14,375 bases of DNA from UBA1413 sp964472165 (GCA_964472165.1 CAYYJE010000075.1:1-14375); one strand, 5' to 3'. Shown: positions 1 through 6,597, counted from the first letter of the stretch. The notes: generated by a model not told the origin, from the letters alone. Translations and numbers: made by a program.

Positions 1-1924
1 TTTTCTCCTCCAGATCCGAAAGTCGCTTCCTTACCTCTTCCAGCTTCTCTTTTTCTTCAGAAGGGATCTCTTCTTCCTTCTTCCCCTTCTTTTCCTTTTC
101 CAGTGATTCTTCCTGTGCTTTCAACCCCTTTATCTCCTGTTGCATAACCTCCAGCTCCGCACCAATTGACTGAGTTTTCTCTTCCAGCACTTTTTTTACC
201 AGCGGGTGGGCGGTGTTGACCACCAGATTGAGGCTCTCAGGCATGTTGCCGTAGAATCCCATGCCCCCCTGGAACTGGCTCATATCCTTCATGCGGCGCA
301 TCCATTCGTTGCGGGTCACCACCATGGGAGCTCCGTTCTCTCCCAGGTCCTTGAAATCGACGATATAGCTGACACCCCCGTTCTCCGGGGTTACTCCCTG
401 AAACACCGGGGAAAGCTCCTGCTTATCCTCCCAGCTCATTTCAGAAGAATCGTCACCCTCTTTCCTGATCAGATGCTCCACCACATCGGAATCGACGCGG
501 ACAAACCTCTTGCTGCTGTATTTCTGCTCCAGCTTATTCGCCATAGGGGTGGTCAGAATGTCATCCATCACCAGCACATCATACCCCTTCGACCGGGCAG
601 CATCCACAAAAGTATACTGCTCATCGGCATTGCTGGTGTACAGGTAAATCAGGTTCTTTTCCTTGTCGGTCTGGTTCTCCCTGATCAACTTCTCATATTC
701 TTCGGGTGTGAAATATTTCCCTTCTGAATTTTTGAAGAGGAAGAAGGATTCGGCACGCTCAAAGAATTTCTCGTCGGTGAGCATGCCATATTCAATGAAG
801 ATCTTCAGATCGTCCCATTTCTTTTCAAACTCTTCCCTTTTATCCTTGAAGAGTTGTTGAAGCCTGTCGGCCACCTTCTTTGTAATATGGGAGCTGATCT
901 TCTTCACATTGGAGTCGCTCTGCAGATAGGAACGTGAAACGTTCAGCGGAATGTCGGGAGAATCGAGTACCCCGTGCAACAATGTCAGAAAGTCAGGGAC
1001 AATTCCCTCGACCGAGTCGGTGACAAAAACCTGGTTGCTGTAAAGCTGGATCTTGTTCTTCTGCACCTCCAGGTTATTCTTGATCCGGGGAAAGTAAAGG
1101 ATCCCCGTCAGATTGAAAGGATAATCGACATTGAGATGAATGTTGAAGAGGGGCTCGTCGGCCATCGGATAGAGCCTGCGGTAGAAATTAAGGTAATCCT
1201 CGTCGGTAAGATCGGCAGGTTTGCGGGTCCAGGCGGGATTGGTTTCGTTGATCTGGTTATCCTCGTCGGTTTCCACCTCTTTCCCGTCCTTCCAGGTTTT
1301 CTTCTTGCCGAAAACCACCGGAACGGGCAGGAACTTGCAGTATTTCTCGAGTATTTCGGTGATCTTGCCCTCCTCGAGGAATTCTTCCGACTCCCCGTTG
1401 ACATGCATGATCACGTCGGTACCCACACTCTCCTTCGTGGTCTCTTCGAGGGTGTATTCGGGACTCCCCTTGCAGCTCCACTTCACCGCGGCTGCACCCT
1501 CCTGCCATGAACGGGTAATGATCTCCACCTTCGAGGAAATCATAAACGAAGAGTAGAAACCCAGTCCGAAATGACCGATAATGGCATTGACATCATCCTT
1601 GTATTTCTCCAGGAATTCATTGGCGCCCGAAAAGGCGATCTGGTTTATGTACTTCTCCACCTCTTCGCCGGTCATGCCGATCCCGTCGTCCGACACCGTG
1701 ATGGTCTTTTTCTTTTTGTTCAGGGTCACACGCACCCTGGCCTCTGACAAATCTCCCTTGTAATCCCCCTTCGAAGCCAGTGTTTTCAGCTTCTGTGTGG
1801 CGTCAATGGCGTTGGAGACAATTTCACGCAGGAAGATGTCGTGATCAGAATAAAGAAATTTCTTGATGATGGGGAACAGATTTTCACTGGTTACCCCGAT
1901 GGTTCCTTTTGACATATTGCTCAT
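1..1924 (-). CDS. htpG: Molecular chaperone HtpG (bacterial Hsp90), C-terminus cut off by the window edge
   Basis: Cytosolic ATP-dependent dimeric chaperone of the Hsp90 family. I translated the minus strand; 641 codons are visible and the frame stays open off the left edge, so the dimerisation end is missing. Counting from the ATG at 1924, the N-terminal ATPase domain shows the Bergerat-fold motifs: FLREIVSNAIDA with the hydrolysis Glu34 and Asn38, DDGIGM with Asp80, and the glycine-rich lid GHFGLGFYSS at about 117-125. The middle and early C-terminal domains follow. From about residue 575 the chain becomes very rich in Lys and Glu and looks like a charged coiled coil; Bacteroidota HtpG proteins are known to be longer than the E. 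coli protein through such a segment. A second in-frame ATG at 1915 gives a start resembling many homologues (M-S-K-G-T-I-G-V); neither has a clear ribosome site. A CAATTTTG resembling the Bacteroidota -7 box lies on the minus strand at 1959-1952. Confidence 0.97.
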   Translation of the reverse strand, partial: MSNMSKGTIGVTSENLFPIIKKFLYSDHDIFLREIVSNAIDATQKLKTLASKGDYKGDLSEARVRVTLNKKKKTITVSDDGIGMTGEEVEKYINQIAFSGANEFLEKYKDDVNAIIGHFGLGFYSSFMISSKVEIITRSWQEGAAAVKWSCKGSPEYTLEETTKESVGTDVIMHVNGESEEFLEEGKITEILEKYCKFLPVPVVFGKKKTWKDGKEVETDEDNQINETNPAWTRKPADLTDEDYLNFYRRLYPMADEPLFNIHLNVDYPFNLTGILYFPRIKNNLEVQKNKIQLYSNQVFVTDSVEGIVPDFLTLLHGVLDSPDIPLNVSRSYLQSDSNVKKISSHITKKVADRLQQLFKDKREEFEKKWDDLKIFIEYGMLTDEKFFERAESFFLFKNSEGKYFTPEEYEKLIRENQTDKEKNLIYLYTSNADEQYTFVDAARSKGYDVLVMDDILTTPMANKLEQKYSSKRFVRVDSDVVEHLIRKEGDDSSEMSWEDKQELSPVFQGVTPENGGVSYIVDFKDLGENGAPMVVTRNEWMRRMKDMSQFQGGMGFYGNMPESLNLVVNTAHPLVKKVLEEKTQSIGAELEVMQQEIKGLKAQEESLEKEKKGKKEEEIPSEEKEKLEEVRKRLSDLEEK

Positions 1925-2030
1925 TTTTTTGTTTGTACATTGATTTACCGGCAAAATTGCAGGCAAACCGTGTGCCACTGCAGGAGGACTGACGAAATGA
2001 CACACCGGACTGAGGTCAAGGAGACCATAT

Positions 2031-2086
2031 GTTGATTTGTTGATTTGTTGATTTGTTGATTTGTTGATTTGTTGATTTGTTGATTT
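2031..2086. repeat. Tandem octamer array, 7 perfect copies of GTTGATTT
   Basis: Seven consecutive identical copies of the 8-base unit GTTGATTT fill 56 bases; the next bases (ATTTGAAA) break the pattern. It begins 106 bases upstream of the htpG start codon. The unit length is not a multiple of three and the array lies in no gene, so it is a microsatellite-like intergenic array. Perfect identity suggests recent expansion by slippage, and copy number probably varies between strains. Confidence 0.97.
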
Positions 2087-2158
2087 ATTTGAAACCCGAC
2101 ACTTCATCAAATCATTAAATCGACAAATGGATCAAGGTTGAGGTCGAGGTCGAGAATT

Positions 2159-2230
2159 GTTCAAAGGTTCAAAGGTTCCAGGGTTCCAGGGTTCAAAGGT
2201 TCCAGGGTTCCAGGGCTCCAGGGTTCCAGG
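2159..2230. repeat. Tandem octamer array of two alternating units (GTTCAAAG / GTTCCAGG), 9 copies
   Basis: Nine consecutive 8-base units can be laid out without gaps in the order A A B B A B B b B, where A is GTTCAAAG, B is GTTCCAGG and b is B with one change (GCTCCAGG). A decayed unit GCTACGCC and a GTTCAAGT follow. Words of the same kind (GGTTCAAGG, GGCGTTCAAAAG, CGTTCAAAGG) recur in the interspersed element at 2320 and again after the aminotransferase gene, so this array looks like part of one repeat family. Confidence 0.93.
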
Positions 2231-2319
2231 GCTACGCCGTTCAAGTCGGAGCGAATTGTAAATCCTGAAAGAATCGTCAGGAGCGGAGATCCCGATCGGT
2301 GGCGTCGGGAGGTTCAACA

Positions 2320-2409
2320 GGCGTTCAAAAGCCCTGCGGACCTTTCAAAATCGTTCAAAGGTTGTCGGTGGAGGAACAAATAGCCTTCGGTTTTAACCGA
2401 AGGATCCGG
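2320..2409. repeat. Interspersed repeat element, copy A, with palindrome
   Basis: The 51 bases at 2320-2370 align without gaps to 4068-4118, with 45 of 51 positions identical by my count. A palindrome follows at 2384-2403, CCTTCGGTT-TT-AACCGAAGG, with two perfect 9-base arms. The same palindrome with one centre change occurs in copy B, and both are followed by ATCCGG. The spacing from core to palindrome is 13 bases here and 40 in copy B. I see no open frame, transposase or terminal inverted repeats. It could be an extragenic palindromic element or a decayed non-autonomous mobile element. Confidence 0.85.
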
Positions 2410-2464
2410 GTTATCCGGGTTCCAGTCCGGGTCTGTTTTGAGGTGAAAAAAAATATCGTGGTGA

Positions 2465-2491
2465 CCTTCGTGCTCTTTGTGTCTTCGTGTT
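2465..2491. repeat. Short degenerate 9-bp-period CTTCGTG-type repeat
   Basis: The sequence can be read as three imperfect 9-base units, CTTCGTGCT, CTTTGTGTC and TTCGTGTTG. On the opposite strand it translates to a peptide containing H-E-D-T-K-S-T, a string I recall from many spurious database proteins in unrelated genomes; that recollection could not be checked here. It ends about 48 bases before the start of the aminotransferase gene. Confidence 0.55.
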
Positions 2492-2538
2492 GAGAATTAT
2501 ACGGAATCTTTATTACTTTGTACCAAAATAAAGGATCG

Positions 2539-4014
2539 ATGACCGACCTGGAGCACCACTTTGAACCTTTCCGGAAAAAGATCACCGGTATTGACAAAAC
2601 CTTCACTACCCCCTTCGGGGAGAAGAAGATCGTATACGCCGACTGGATTGCCAGCGGCAGGCTCTATGGCCCCATTGAAGAGAAGCTTCTGTCGGTTTTT
2701 GGTCCCTTTGTGGGGAATACCCATTCCGAGACCAGTGAAACCGGGGTACTGATGACCCGCGCCTACCACCGGTCTCACCAGCTGATTAAAGAATACTGCA
2801 ACGCCGGTCCCAACGATGTGATTATCACGGCAGGATCGGGAATGACCACTGTGATCAACAAATTCCAGCGCATCCTGGGACTCAAATACTGCGGAAAGCT
2901 GTCGCGCCGCAACTGCATGGCCGAACGCGACCGCCCCGTGGTGTTCATCACCCACATGGAGCACCACTCCAACCACACTTCATGGTACGAAACCAATGCC
3001 GATGTAGTCATCGTGGAACCGGGCCCCAACCTGGAAGTTCTCCCCGAAAACCTGAGGAAACAACTGGAAAATTACAAAGACCGACCTTTCAAGATCGGCT
3101 CCTTTTCCGCCTGTTCCAATGTCACGGGAGTAAGAACCCCATATCAGCAGCTGGCGGCCCTCATGCATGAATACGGAGGGGTCTGTTTCATCGACTTTGC
3201 CGCCTCGGCCCCCTATGATCCCATCGACATGCACCCCGCCGACCCCCTTAAGAAACTCGACGCTGTCATGTTTTCACCCCACAAATTCCTGGGAGGCCCC
3301 GGATCATCGGGTGTCCTCATTTTCGACTCCTCCATGTACCACAATGACGTCCCCGACCAACCGGGCGGCGGCACCGTCGACTGGACCAACCCCTGGGGAG
3401 ATTACAAATACGTCGACAACATTGAGGTCCGCGAGGATGGAGGAACCCCCGGATTCCTCCAGTCGGTCAAGACCGCCCTCTGTTTCCGCCTGAAGGAAGA
3501 GATGGGAAGTGACCAAATCCGTCAGAGGGAAGAGGAGCTGCTCCGCAGGGCATTTGCCGGACTTGACACCATTCCCGGATTGAAGATCCTGGCCGACAAC
3601 ATCCGCAACCGGCTGGGCGTCATCTCATTTTATATCGAAGGTATCCATTACAATCTGGTGGTAAGGCTCCTCAACGACCTTGCGGGCATCCAGGTGCGCG
3701 GAGGATGCGCCTGTGCCGGAACATACGGTCACCTTCTTCTTGAAGTGACACACGAAAAATCAAAGGAGATCACCTGGAAGATCAACCACGGCGATCTTTC
3801 GGAAAAACCGGGATGGGTCCGCTGGTCGCTCCACCCCACCACCACCGATGCCGAAGTGGACCTGGTGATTGGCACCCTCCTTACCATCACCGGCAACATC
3901 GCCTCCCTCAGGGAACAGTATATCTACGACCGCCATGAAAACAACTTCAGGCATCAGAACGACGATTCCGGCCGGTACGAAAAGCTGATGGAGAAGTGGT
4001 TCGAACTGGAATAA
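2539..4014 (+). CDS. PLP-dependent class V aminotransferase / cysteine desulfurase-like protein
   Basis: A 491-residue cytosolic fold-type I PLP enzyme of the NifS/SufS-like class V aminotransferase superfamily. Visible motifs: AGSGMTT near 98-104 for cofactor phosphate; MEHHSNHTSW at 140-149, matching the EHHAN region of SufS that stacks on PLP; FIDFAASAPY with Asp219 for the pyridine nitrogen; SPHKFLGGPGSSG with Lys249 as the Schiff-base lysine; and QVRGGCACAGTYGH with Cys390 and Cys392 where desulfurases carry their catalytic cysteine. It is longer than SufS (about 400 residues), with extra sequence around 115-132 and a C-terminal extension from about 415. I chose the ATG at 2539, just after AAAGGATCG; a TTG at 2518 is in frame but overlaps the possible promoter box. 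No suf or isc partners are adjacent, so the substrate is unknown. Desulfurase, selenocysteine lyase or another class V reaction all remain possible. Confidence 0.9.
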   Translation: MTDLEHHFEPFRKKITGIDKTFTTPFGEKKIVYADWIASGRLYGPIEEKLLSVFGPFVGNTHSETSETGVLMTRAYHRSHQLIKEYCNAGPNDVIITAGSGMTTVINKFQRILGLKYCGKLSRRNCMAERDRPVVFITHMEHHSNHTSWYETNADVVIVEPGPNLEVLPENLRKQLENYKDRPFKIGSFSACSNVTGVRTPYQQLAALMHEYGGVCFIDFAASAPYDPIDMHPADPLKKLDAVMFSPHKFLGGPGSSGVLIFDSSMYHNDVPDQPGGGTVDWTNPWGDYKYVDNIEVREDGGTPGFLQSVKTALCFRLKEEMGSDQIRQREEELLRRAFAGLDTIPGLKILADNIRNRLGVISFYIEGIHYNLVVRLLNDLAGIQVRGGCACAGTYGHLLLEVTHEKSKEITWKINHGDLSEKPGWVRWSLHPTTTDAEVDLVIGTLLTITGNIASLREQYIYDRHENNFRHQNDDSGRYEKLMEKWFELE

Positions 4015-4020
4015 AACGGG

Positions 4021-4194
4021 TCAAGGTCAAGAAATGGTCAAAGGTTCAAGGCCTTCGGCTTCGCCTCGGCGTTCAAAAGCCCTACGGGCCGTTCAAAATC
4101 GTTCTAAGATTGTCGCTGTTCTCAGGGTTGCCGATGTTATGATGGGTGGTATAAATCTCCTTCGGTTTCAACCGAAGGATCCGGTTTTAACCGG
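4021..4194. repeat. Interspersed repeat element, copy B, with two palindromes
   Basis: Same orientation as copy A. It opens with TCAAGGTCAAG and GGTTCAAGG words like those of 2131-2174. The 51-base core at 4068-4118 matches 2320-2370 at 45 of 51 positions. The palindrome at 4159-4178 (CCTTCGGTT-TC-AACCGAAGG) differs from copy A only in its centre. A second, smaller palindrome CCGGTT-TT-AACCGG follows at 4181-4194. The element starts seven bases after the aminotransferase stop codon, so its hairpins could end or stabilise that transcript, although no U-tract follows them. Confidence 0.85.
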
Positions 4195-4334
4195 AGGAAT
4201 CGAGGTTCCCCCATGACCCTGCGCCGTAGTTTGAAATACCAACGTGATGGATTGCGGAAAATCGTTCATAGGTTGTCAGGGTTGTAGGGGTGTCAATGTG
4301 GTGAAGGTTTCCGGGGTTGGTTCGGAGCGCCATT

Positions 4335-4362
4335 AAAGACTTAAGATTAAAGATTTACGATT
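4335..4362. repeat. Heptamer array, four units (minus-strand consensus ARTCTTW)
   Basis: The plus strand reads AAAGACT, TAAGATT, AAAGATT, TACGATT in strict 7-base register; the last unit is degenerate. The same family occurs between hutI and ftcD, in both orientations, and the word AGACTTAAGATTAAAGA is identical in the two places. The array lies immediately before the patatin-like start codon. Confidence 0.85.
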
Positions 4363-4371
4363 TTTTTGGTG

Positions 4372-5142
4372 ATGGAAAAGAAATACAATATCGGACTGGT
4401 GCTGAGTGGTGGCGGGGCAAGGGGATTCGCCCACCTGGGAATTGCGGCGGCTCTGCGGGAGCGGGGTATCGTCCCTGATATTATCTCTGGAGTAAGTGCA
4501 GGAGCCATCGCCGGAGCCTTCCTGGCGGCCGGGAAAACCCCGGAAGAAACTTTCGAAATACTGAAAAAGGGAGGACTCTTCAAGTTCACAAAGATCCAAA
4601 TCCCCCGCGACGGACTGATGCGGCTCGATGGACTCCTGAAGATGATCCGGAAGGAAATCCCCTTCGACAGAATAGAAGAGCTGCCTATCCCTTTGTTTGT
4701 GGGTACTGCCGACCTCACCAACGGCGACATGGAATACCGCAACAGCGGTCCGCTGGGGAAAATCGTACTGGCTTCCTCCTCCATCCCGGTTCTCTTTTCA
4801 CCGGTAGAAATCGACGGCTGCCTTTATGCAGACGGGGGACTCCTCAACAACATTCCCGTGGAACCCCTGGTGGGCAAATGCAGGAAAATAATCGTCTCCA
4901 ATATCAGCCCCCTGGAGAAGCCCGCCAAAGTGGGCAGCCTGATTCAGGTCATCATGCGCACCTTCCTGATGAGCATACATGCCCGCGTCCACAATGCCCG
5001 CGAACATGCCGACCTCTACATCGAACCGCCGGAACTCACCTCCTTCGAAGTGCTGAGCATGTCGCATGCCGATGAGATGTACCAGATCGGCTACGACGCC
5101 ATCAAAAAAATGGAGGATTCGGCATTCGAACCACTCCTGTAA
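4372..5142 (+). CDS. Patatin-like phospholipase family protein (RssA/NTE type)
   Basis: A 256-residue predicted Ser-Asp dyad acyl hydrolase. All family elements are visible: the glycine-rich oxyanion motif LSGGGARGFAHLG at 11-23, the nucleophile elbow GVSAG with Ser42, a conserved SSSIPVLFSP segment at 135-144, and DGG at 154-156 with Asp154 as the dyad partner. No signal peptide or membrane helix is seen, so it is probably cytosolic or membrane-peripheral, unlike the larger outer-membrane patatin proteins. The length is close to other short bacterial patatins. I chose the ATG at 4372; TTG and GTG codons just upstream are in frame but are weaker starts, and no good ribosome site is visible. 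It appears monocistronic: repeats lie upstream and a convergent gene lies downstream. The family hydrolyses lipid acyl esters; the actual substrate here is unknown. Confidence 0.93.
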   Translation: MEKKYNIGLVLSGGGARGFAHLGIAAALRERGIVPDIISGVSAGAIAGAFLAAGKTPEETFEILKKGGLFKFTKIQIPRDGLMRLDGLLKMIRKEIPFDRIEELPIPLFVGTADLTNGDMEYRNSGPLGKIVLASSSIPVLFSPVEIDGCLYADGGLLNNIPVEPLVGKCRKIIVSNISPLEKPAKVGSLIQVIMRTFLMSIHARVHNAREHADLYIEPPELTSFEVLSMSHADEMYQIGYDAIKKMEDSAFEPLL

Positions 5143-5164
5143 ATGAAATCCGGCGATTGAACCC

Positions 5165-5186
5165 GGGTACCCGTACCCAATTTTTT
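5165..5186 (+). terminator. Possible rho-independent terminator of the patatin-like gene
   Basis: GGGTA-CCCG-TACCC forms a five-base-pair GC-containing stem with a four-base loop, followed by AATTTTTT. It lies 22 bases after the stop codon in the spacer between two converging genes, which is where a terminator is expected. The stem is short. A second small inverted repeat (CCCGG...CCGGG) lies between 5190 and 5220 and could serve the opposing gene. Confidence 0.45.
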
Positions 5187-5230
5187 CCGGAGGCTAAACC
5201 CGGATTTTATTCCCGGGAATCTTCGGGTTC

Positions 5231-6529
5231 TTAATTCGATACCCTGGTCAGCTTAAAGGAGGTTCCCTTTTCCCATGCAGCCGGTACATCCGCATATCTG
5301 ACCATGAATTTCTGCAAATCAGNNNNNNNNNNNNNNNNNNNNNNNNNNNNNNNNNNNNNNNNNNNNNNNNNNNNNNNNNNNNNNNNNNNNNNNNNNNNNN
5401 NNNNNNNNNNNNNNNNNNNNNNAAGGATTCCGAAGTCGCCACGGAAGTTCCACAAGGCGTACCCGATGCCTGCACCAGTAAGGATGTCGAGCACATCGCC
5501 GAACCAGGACAGAAAGACCTCGTGTGGGGTATTTTTCCAGCATCCGCATTCGCCGCAGTGAACCCCCACCCCGCTTTGTGCCAGTTCAATCCAGGGCTGG
5601 TAGTATTTCTCAAGGTCAGCACGGCTGTACTCCCTGTCGCCGATTTTTCCCGGCCACACCGGCACGGGACACAATTCCGGGTTCTTGTTGGCCCAGGGGG
5701 CCTGGTAATGGGAGATTGCCCCCGGATAATAGCCCCGGCAACTCTGGGCAATATCCAGGTCGGTGATTTCCGGTATAACTGAATTTCCGACATTGTTGCC
5801 ATCGGCAATGACCAGATGAGCGGCATTGGCGCTGCGGATTGCCTGAGAAGCCCCCAGGGCCACCTTGCGGTAGATATCCCCCGGAACCGTTCTGCTGGGC
5901 GAATGCTGGTCGTTCATATCCTCCCGCATGGCCGGTTCATTGACCAGGTCAAAACTGATCAGTTCCGGTGAAACCGCCTTAAAACGGGTGGCCCAGTAGT
6001 TCCAGTGCCAGTAAAACGCCTTCTGCGCCTCTTCGTCCTTCCAGAGGTTGTAAGGCTCATGAAAACCGGCGTTGATGCAGTATCCCGGTGCCCGGTGAAG
6101 GTTCAGGCTGACATGCAGGTCTAACCGGTTGGCCATCATCACCAATTCTTCAATCTGATCCGTAACCTTCCCGTCGATCTTGTAAACCTCTTCCGGCAAT
6201 ATGTTGCGGCTGCGGTCAAAATCGAGGTACGACGGATAGGCCATGGGCAGCCGCACAAAGTTGAAGCCCCAGTCCCGCATCCACTTCAGGTCCTCTTCCG
6301 TCGTTTTATTGCGCCCACCTCCATGCGTCGGCGTGAAATAATCCAACAGGTTGAATCCTTTCCAGCGCGGAAGGGGATTTTTATTTCCGGATAGTCCGGA
6401 AGTATTCCTGCCAGGTTTGGTTGCAGCACACGATGGCAATACCCCCAGGGATCCCGCAACACCCACAGCTGCCGCGGCCATCCCGGCCTTTCCGATAAAA
6501 CTCCTGCGGCTTAATTGATTCTCTACCAT
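5231..6529 (-). CDS. Glycoside hydrolase family 5 (cellulase-fold) protein with Tat lipoprotein-like signal; contains an assembly gap
   Basis: Predicted exported retaining beta-glycosidase of the GH5 / clan A TIM-barrel type. The N-terminus has a twin-arginine motif (SRRSFIGK, 7-14), an Ala/Gly-rich hydrophobic stretch and a lipobox-like VLPSC ending at Cys34, suggesting folded export and membrane anchoring. Family signatures follow: GFNFVRLP (88-95), NLHRAPG (143-149), DLVNEP with predicted acid/base Glu198, SHY at 273-275, and HCGECGCW with predicted nucleophile Glu327, then ALWNFRGDFG (358-367). The chain is interrupted after residue 369 by 100 N, so the C-terminal barrel segment is missing. 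The last 29 residues resume in the same frame only if the true gap length has the same remainder modulo 3. The start ATG at 6529 places the Tat motif correctly. The gene sits 68 bases after ftcD on the same strand with no evident functional link. The substrate (beta-glucan, mannan or other) cannot be told from sequence. Confidence 0.88.
   Translation of the reverse strand: MVENQLSRRSFIGKAGMAAAAVGVAGSLGVLPSCAATKPGRNTSGLSGNKNPLPRWKGFNLLDYFTPTHGGGRNKTTEEDLKWMRDWGFNFVRLPMAYPSYLDFDRSRNILPEEVYKIDGKVTDQIEELVMMANRLDLHVSLNLHRAPGYCINAGFHEPYNLWKDEEAQKAFYWHWNYWATRFKAVSPELISFDLVNEPAMREDMNDQHSPSRTVPGDIYRKVALGASQAIRSANAAHLVIADGNNVGNSVIPEITDLDIAQSCRGYYPGAISHYQAPWANKNPELCPVPVWPGKIGDREYSRADLEKYYQPWIELAQSGVGVHCGECGCWKNTPHEVFLSWFGDVLDILTGAGIGYALWNFRGDFGILXXXXXXXXXXXXXXXXXXXXXXXXXXXXXXXXXXDLQKFMVRYADVPAAWEKGTSFKLTRVSN
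5323..5422. other. Assembly gap of exactly 100 N inside the GH5 gene
   Basis: A round 100-base run of N is a common placeholder for a scaffold join of unknown size. The flanking coding fragments are in compatible frames at this length, but that has a one-in-three chance of happening anyway. The missing segment would encode the last strand and helix of the TIM barrel. Confidence 0.97.
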
Positions 6530-6597
6530 GATAAATGTTCAATTTATAATGAGTATATTTGTATAAACAGATTGAAATGAAAGCCATAGAAATCAAT

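Larger units (their letters stand above)
1925..2538. other. Gene-free, repeat-rich intergenic region between htpG and the aminotransferase gene
   Basis: About 610 bases separate these divergently transcribed genes. I see no plausible gene: the short open frames here are translations of tandem repeats or low-complexity DNA. It holds, in order, a possible htpG promoter near 1950, an octamer array (2031-2086), a second octamer array (2159-2230), a diverged interspersed element ending in a palindrome (2320-2409), and a 9-bp-period TTCGTG-type repeat (2465-2491). A TTACTTTG at 2513-2520, one base off the Bacteroidota -7 consensus TAnnTTTG, lies 18 bases before the downstream start codon. No TTTG is placed at the proper -33 distance, so the promoter is only tentative. 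Confidence 0.7.
4015..4371. other. Gene-free, repeat-rich intergenic region before the patatin-like gene
   Basis: About 357 bases with no credible gene. They contain copy B of the interspersed element (4021-4194), a further 20-base echo of its core at 4258-4277 (AAAATCGTTCATAGGTTGTC, one mismatch to copy A), and a heptamer array at 4335-4362 ending nine bases before the next start codon. No clear promoter consensus is visible for the patatin-like gene. Confidence 0.7.

Noticed and set aside
1..1924. Several open frames of 60-178 residues on the plus strand across htpG
   Set aside because: They are antisense to a fully conserved Hsp90 reading frame, and their translations show no recognisable domain.
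2031..2230. Possible CRISPR array
   Set aside because: Units are 8 bases with no spacers between them; these are contiguous tandem repeats and no cas genes are present.
2132..2383. Open frames on both strands with repeated peptide blocks (for example P-W-N-P-G-T-F-E on the minus strand)
   Set aside because: The peptide repeats simply translate the octamer array at 2159-2230; there is no start context and no conserved domain, so these are not genes.
2497..2976. 159-residue open frame antisense to the start of the aminotransferase gene
   Set aside because: It is opposite the PLP enzyme's conserved N-terminal part and has no motif of its own.
2320..4194. Composite transposon carrying the aminotransferase gene
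   Set aside because: No transposase, terminal inverted repeats or target-site duplication are visible, and the flanking copies are diverged and differ in internal spacing. Kept only as a repeat-element observation.
6554..6561. TATATTTG on the plus strand, a perfect Bacteroidota -7 box, between the GH5 and ftcD genes
   Set aside because: No TTTG lies at the right distance upstream and no plus-strand gene follows; likely chance in AT-rich DNA.
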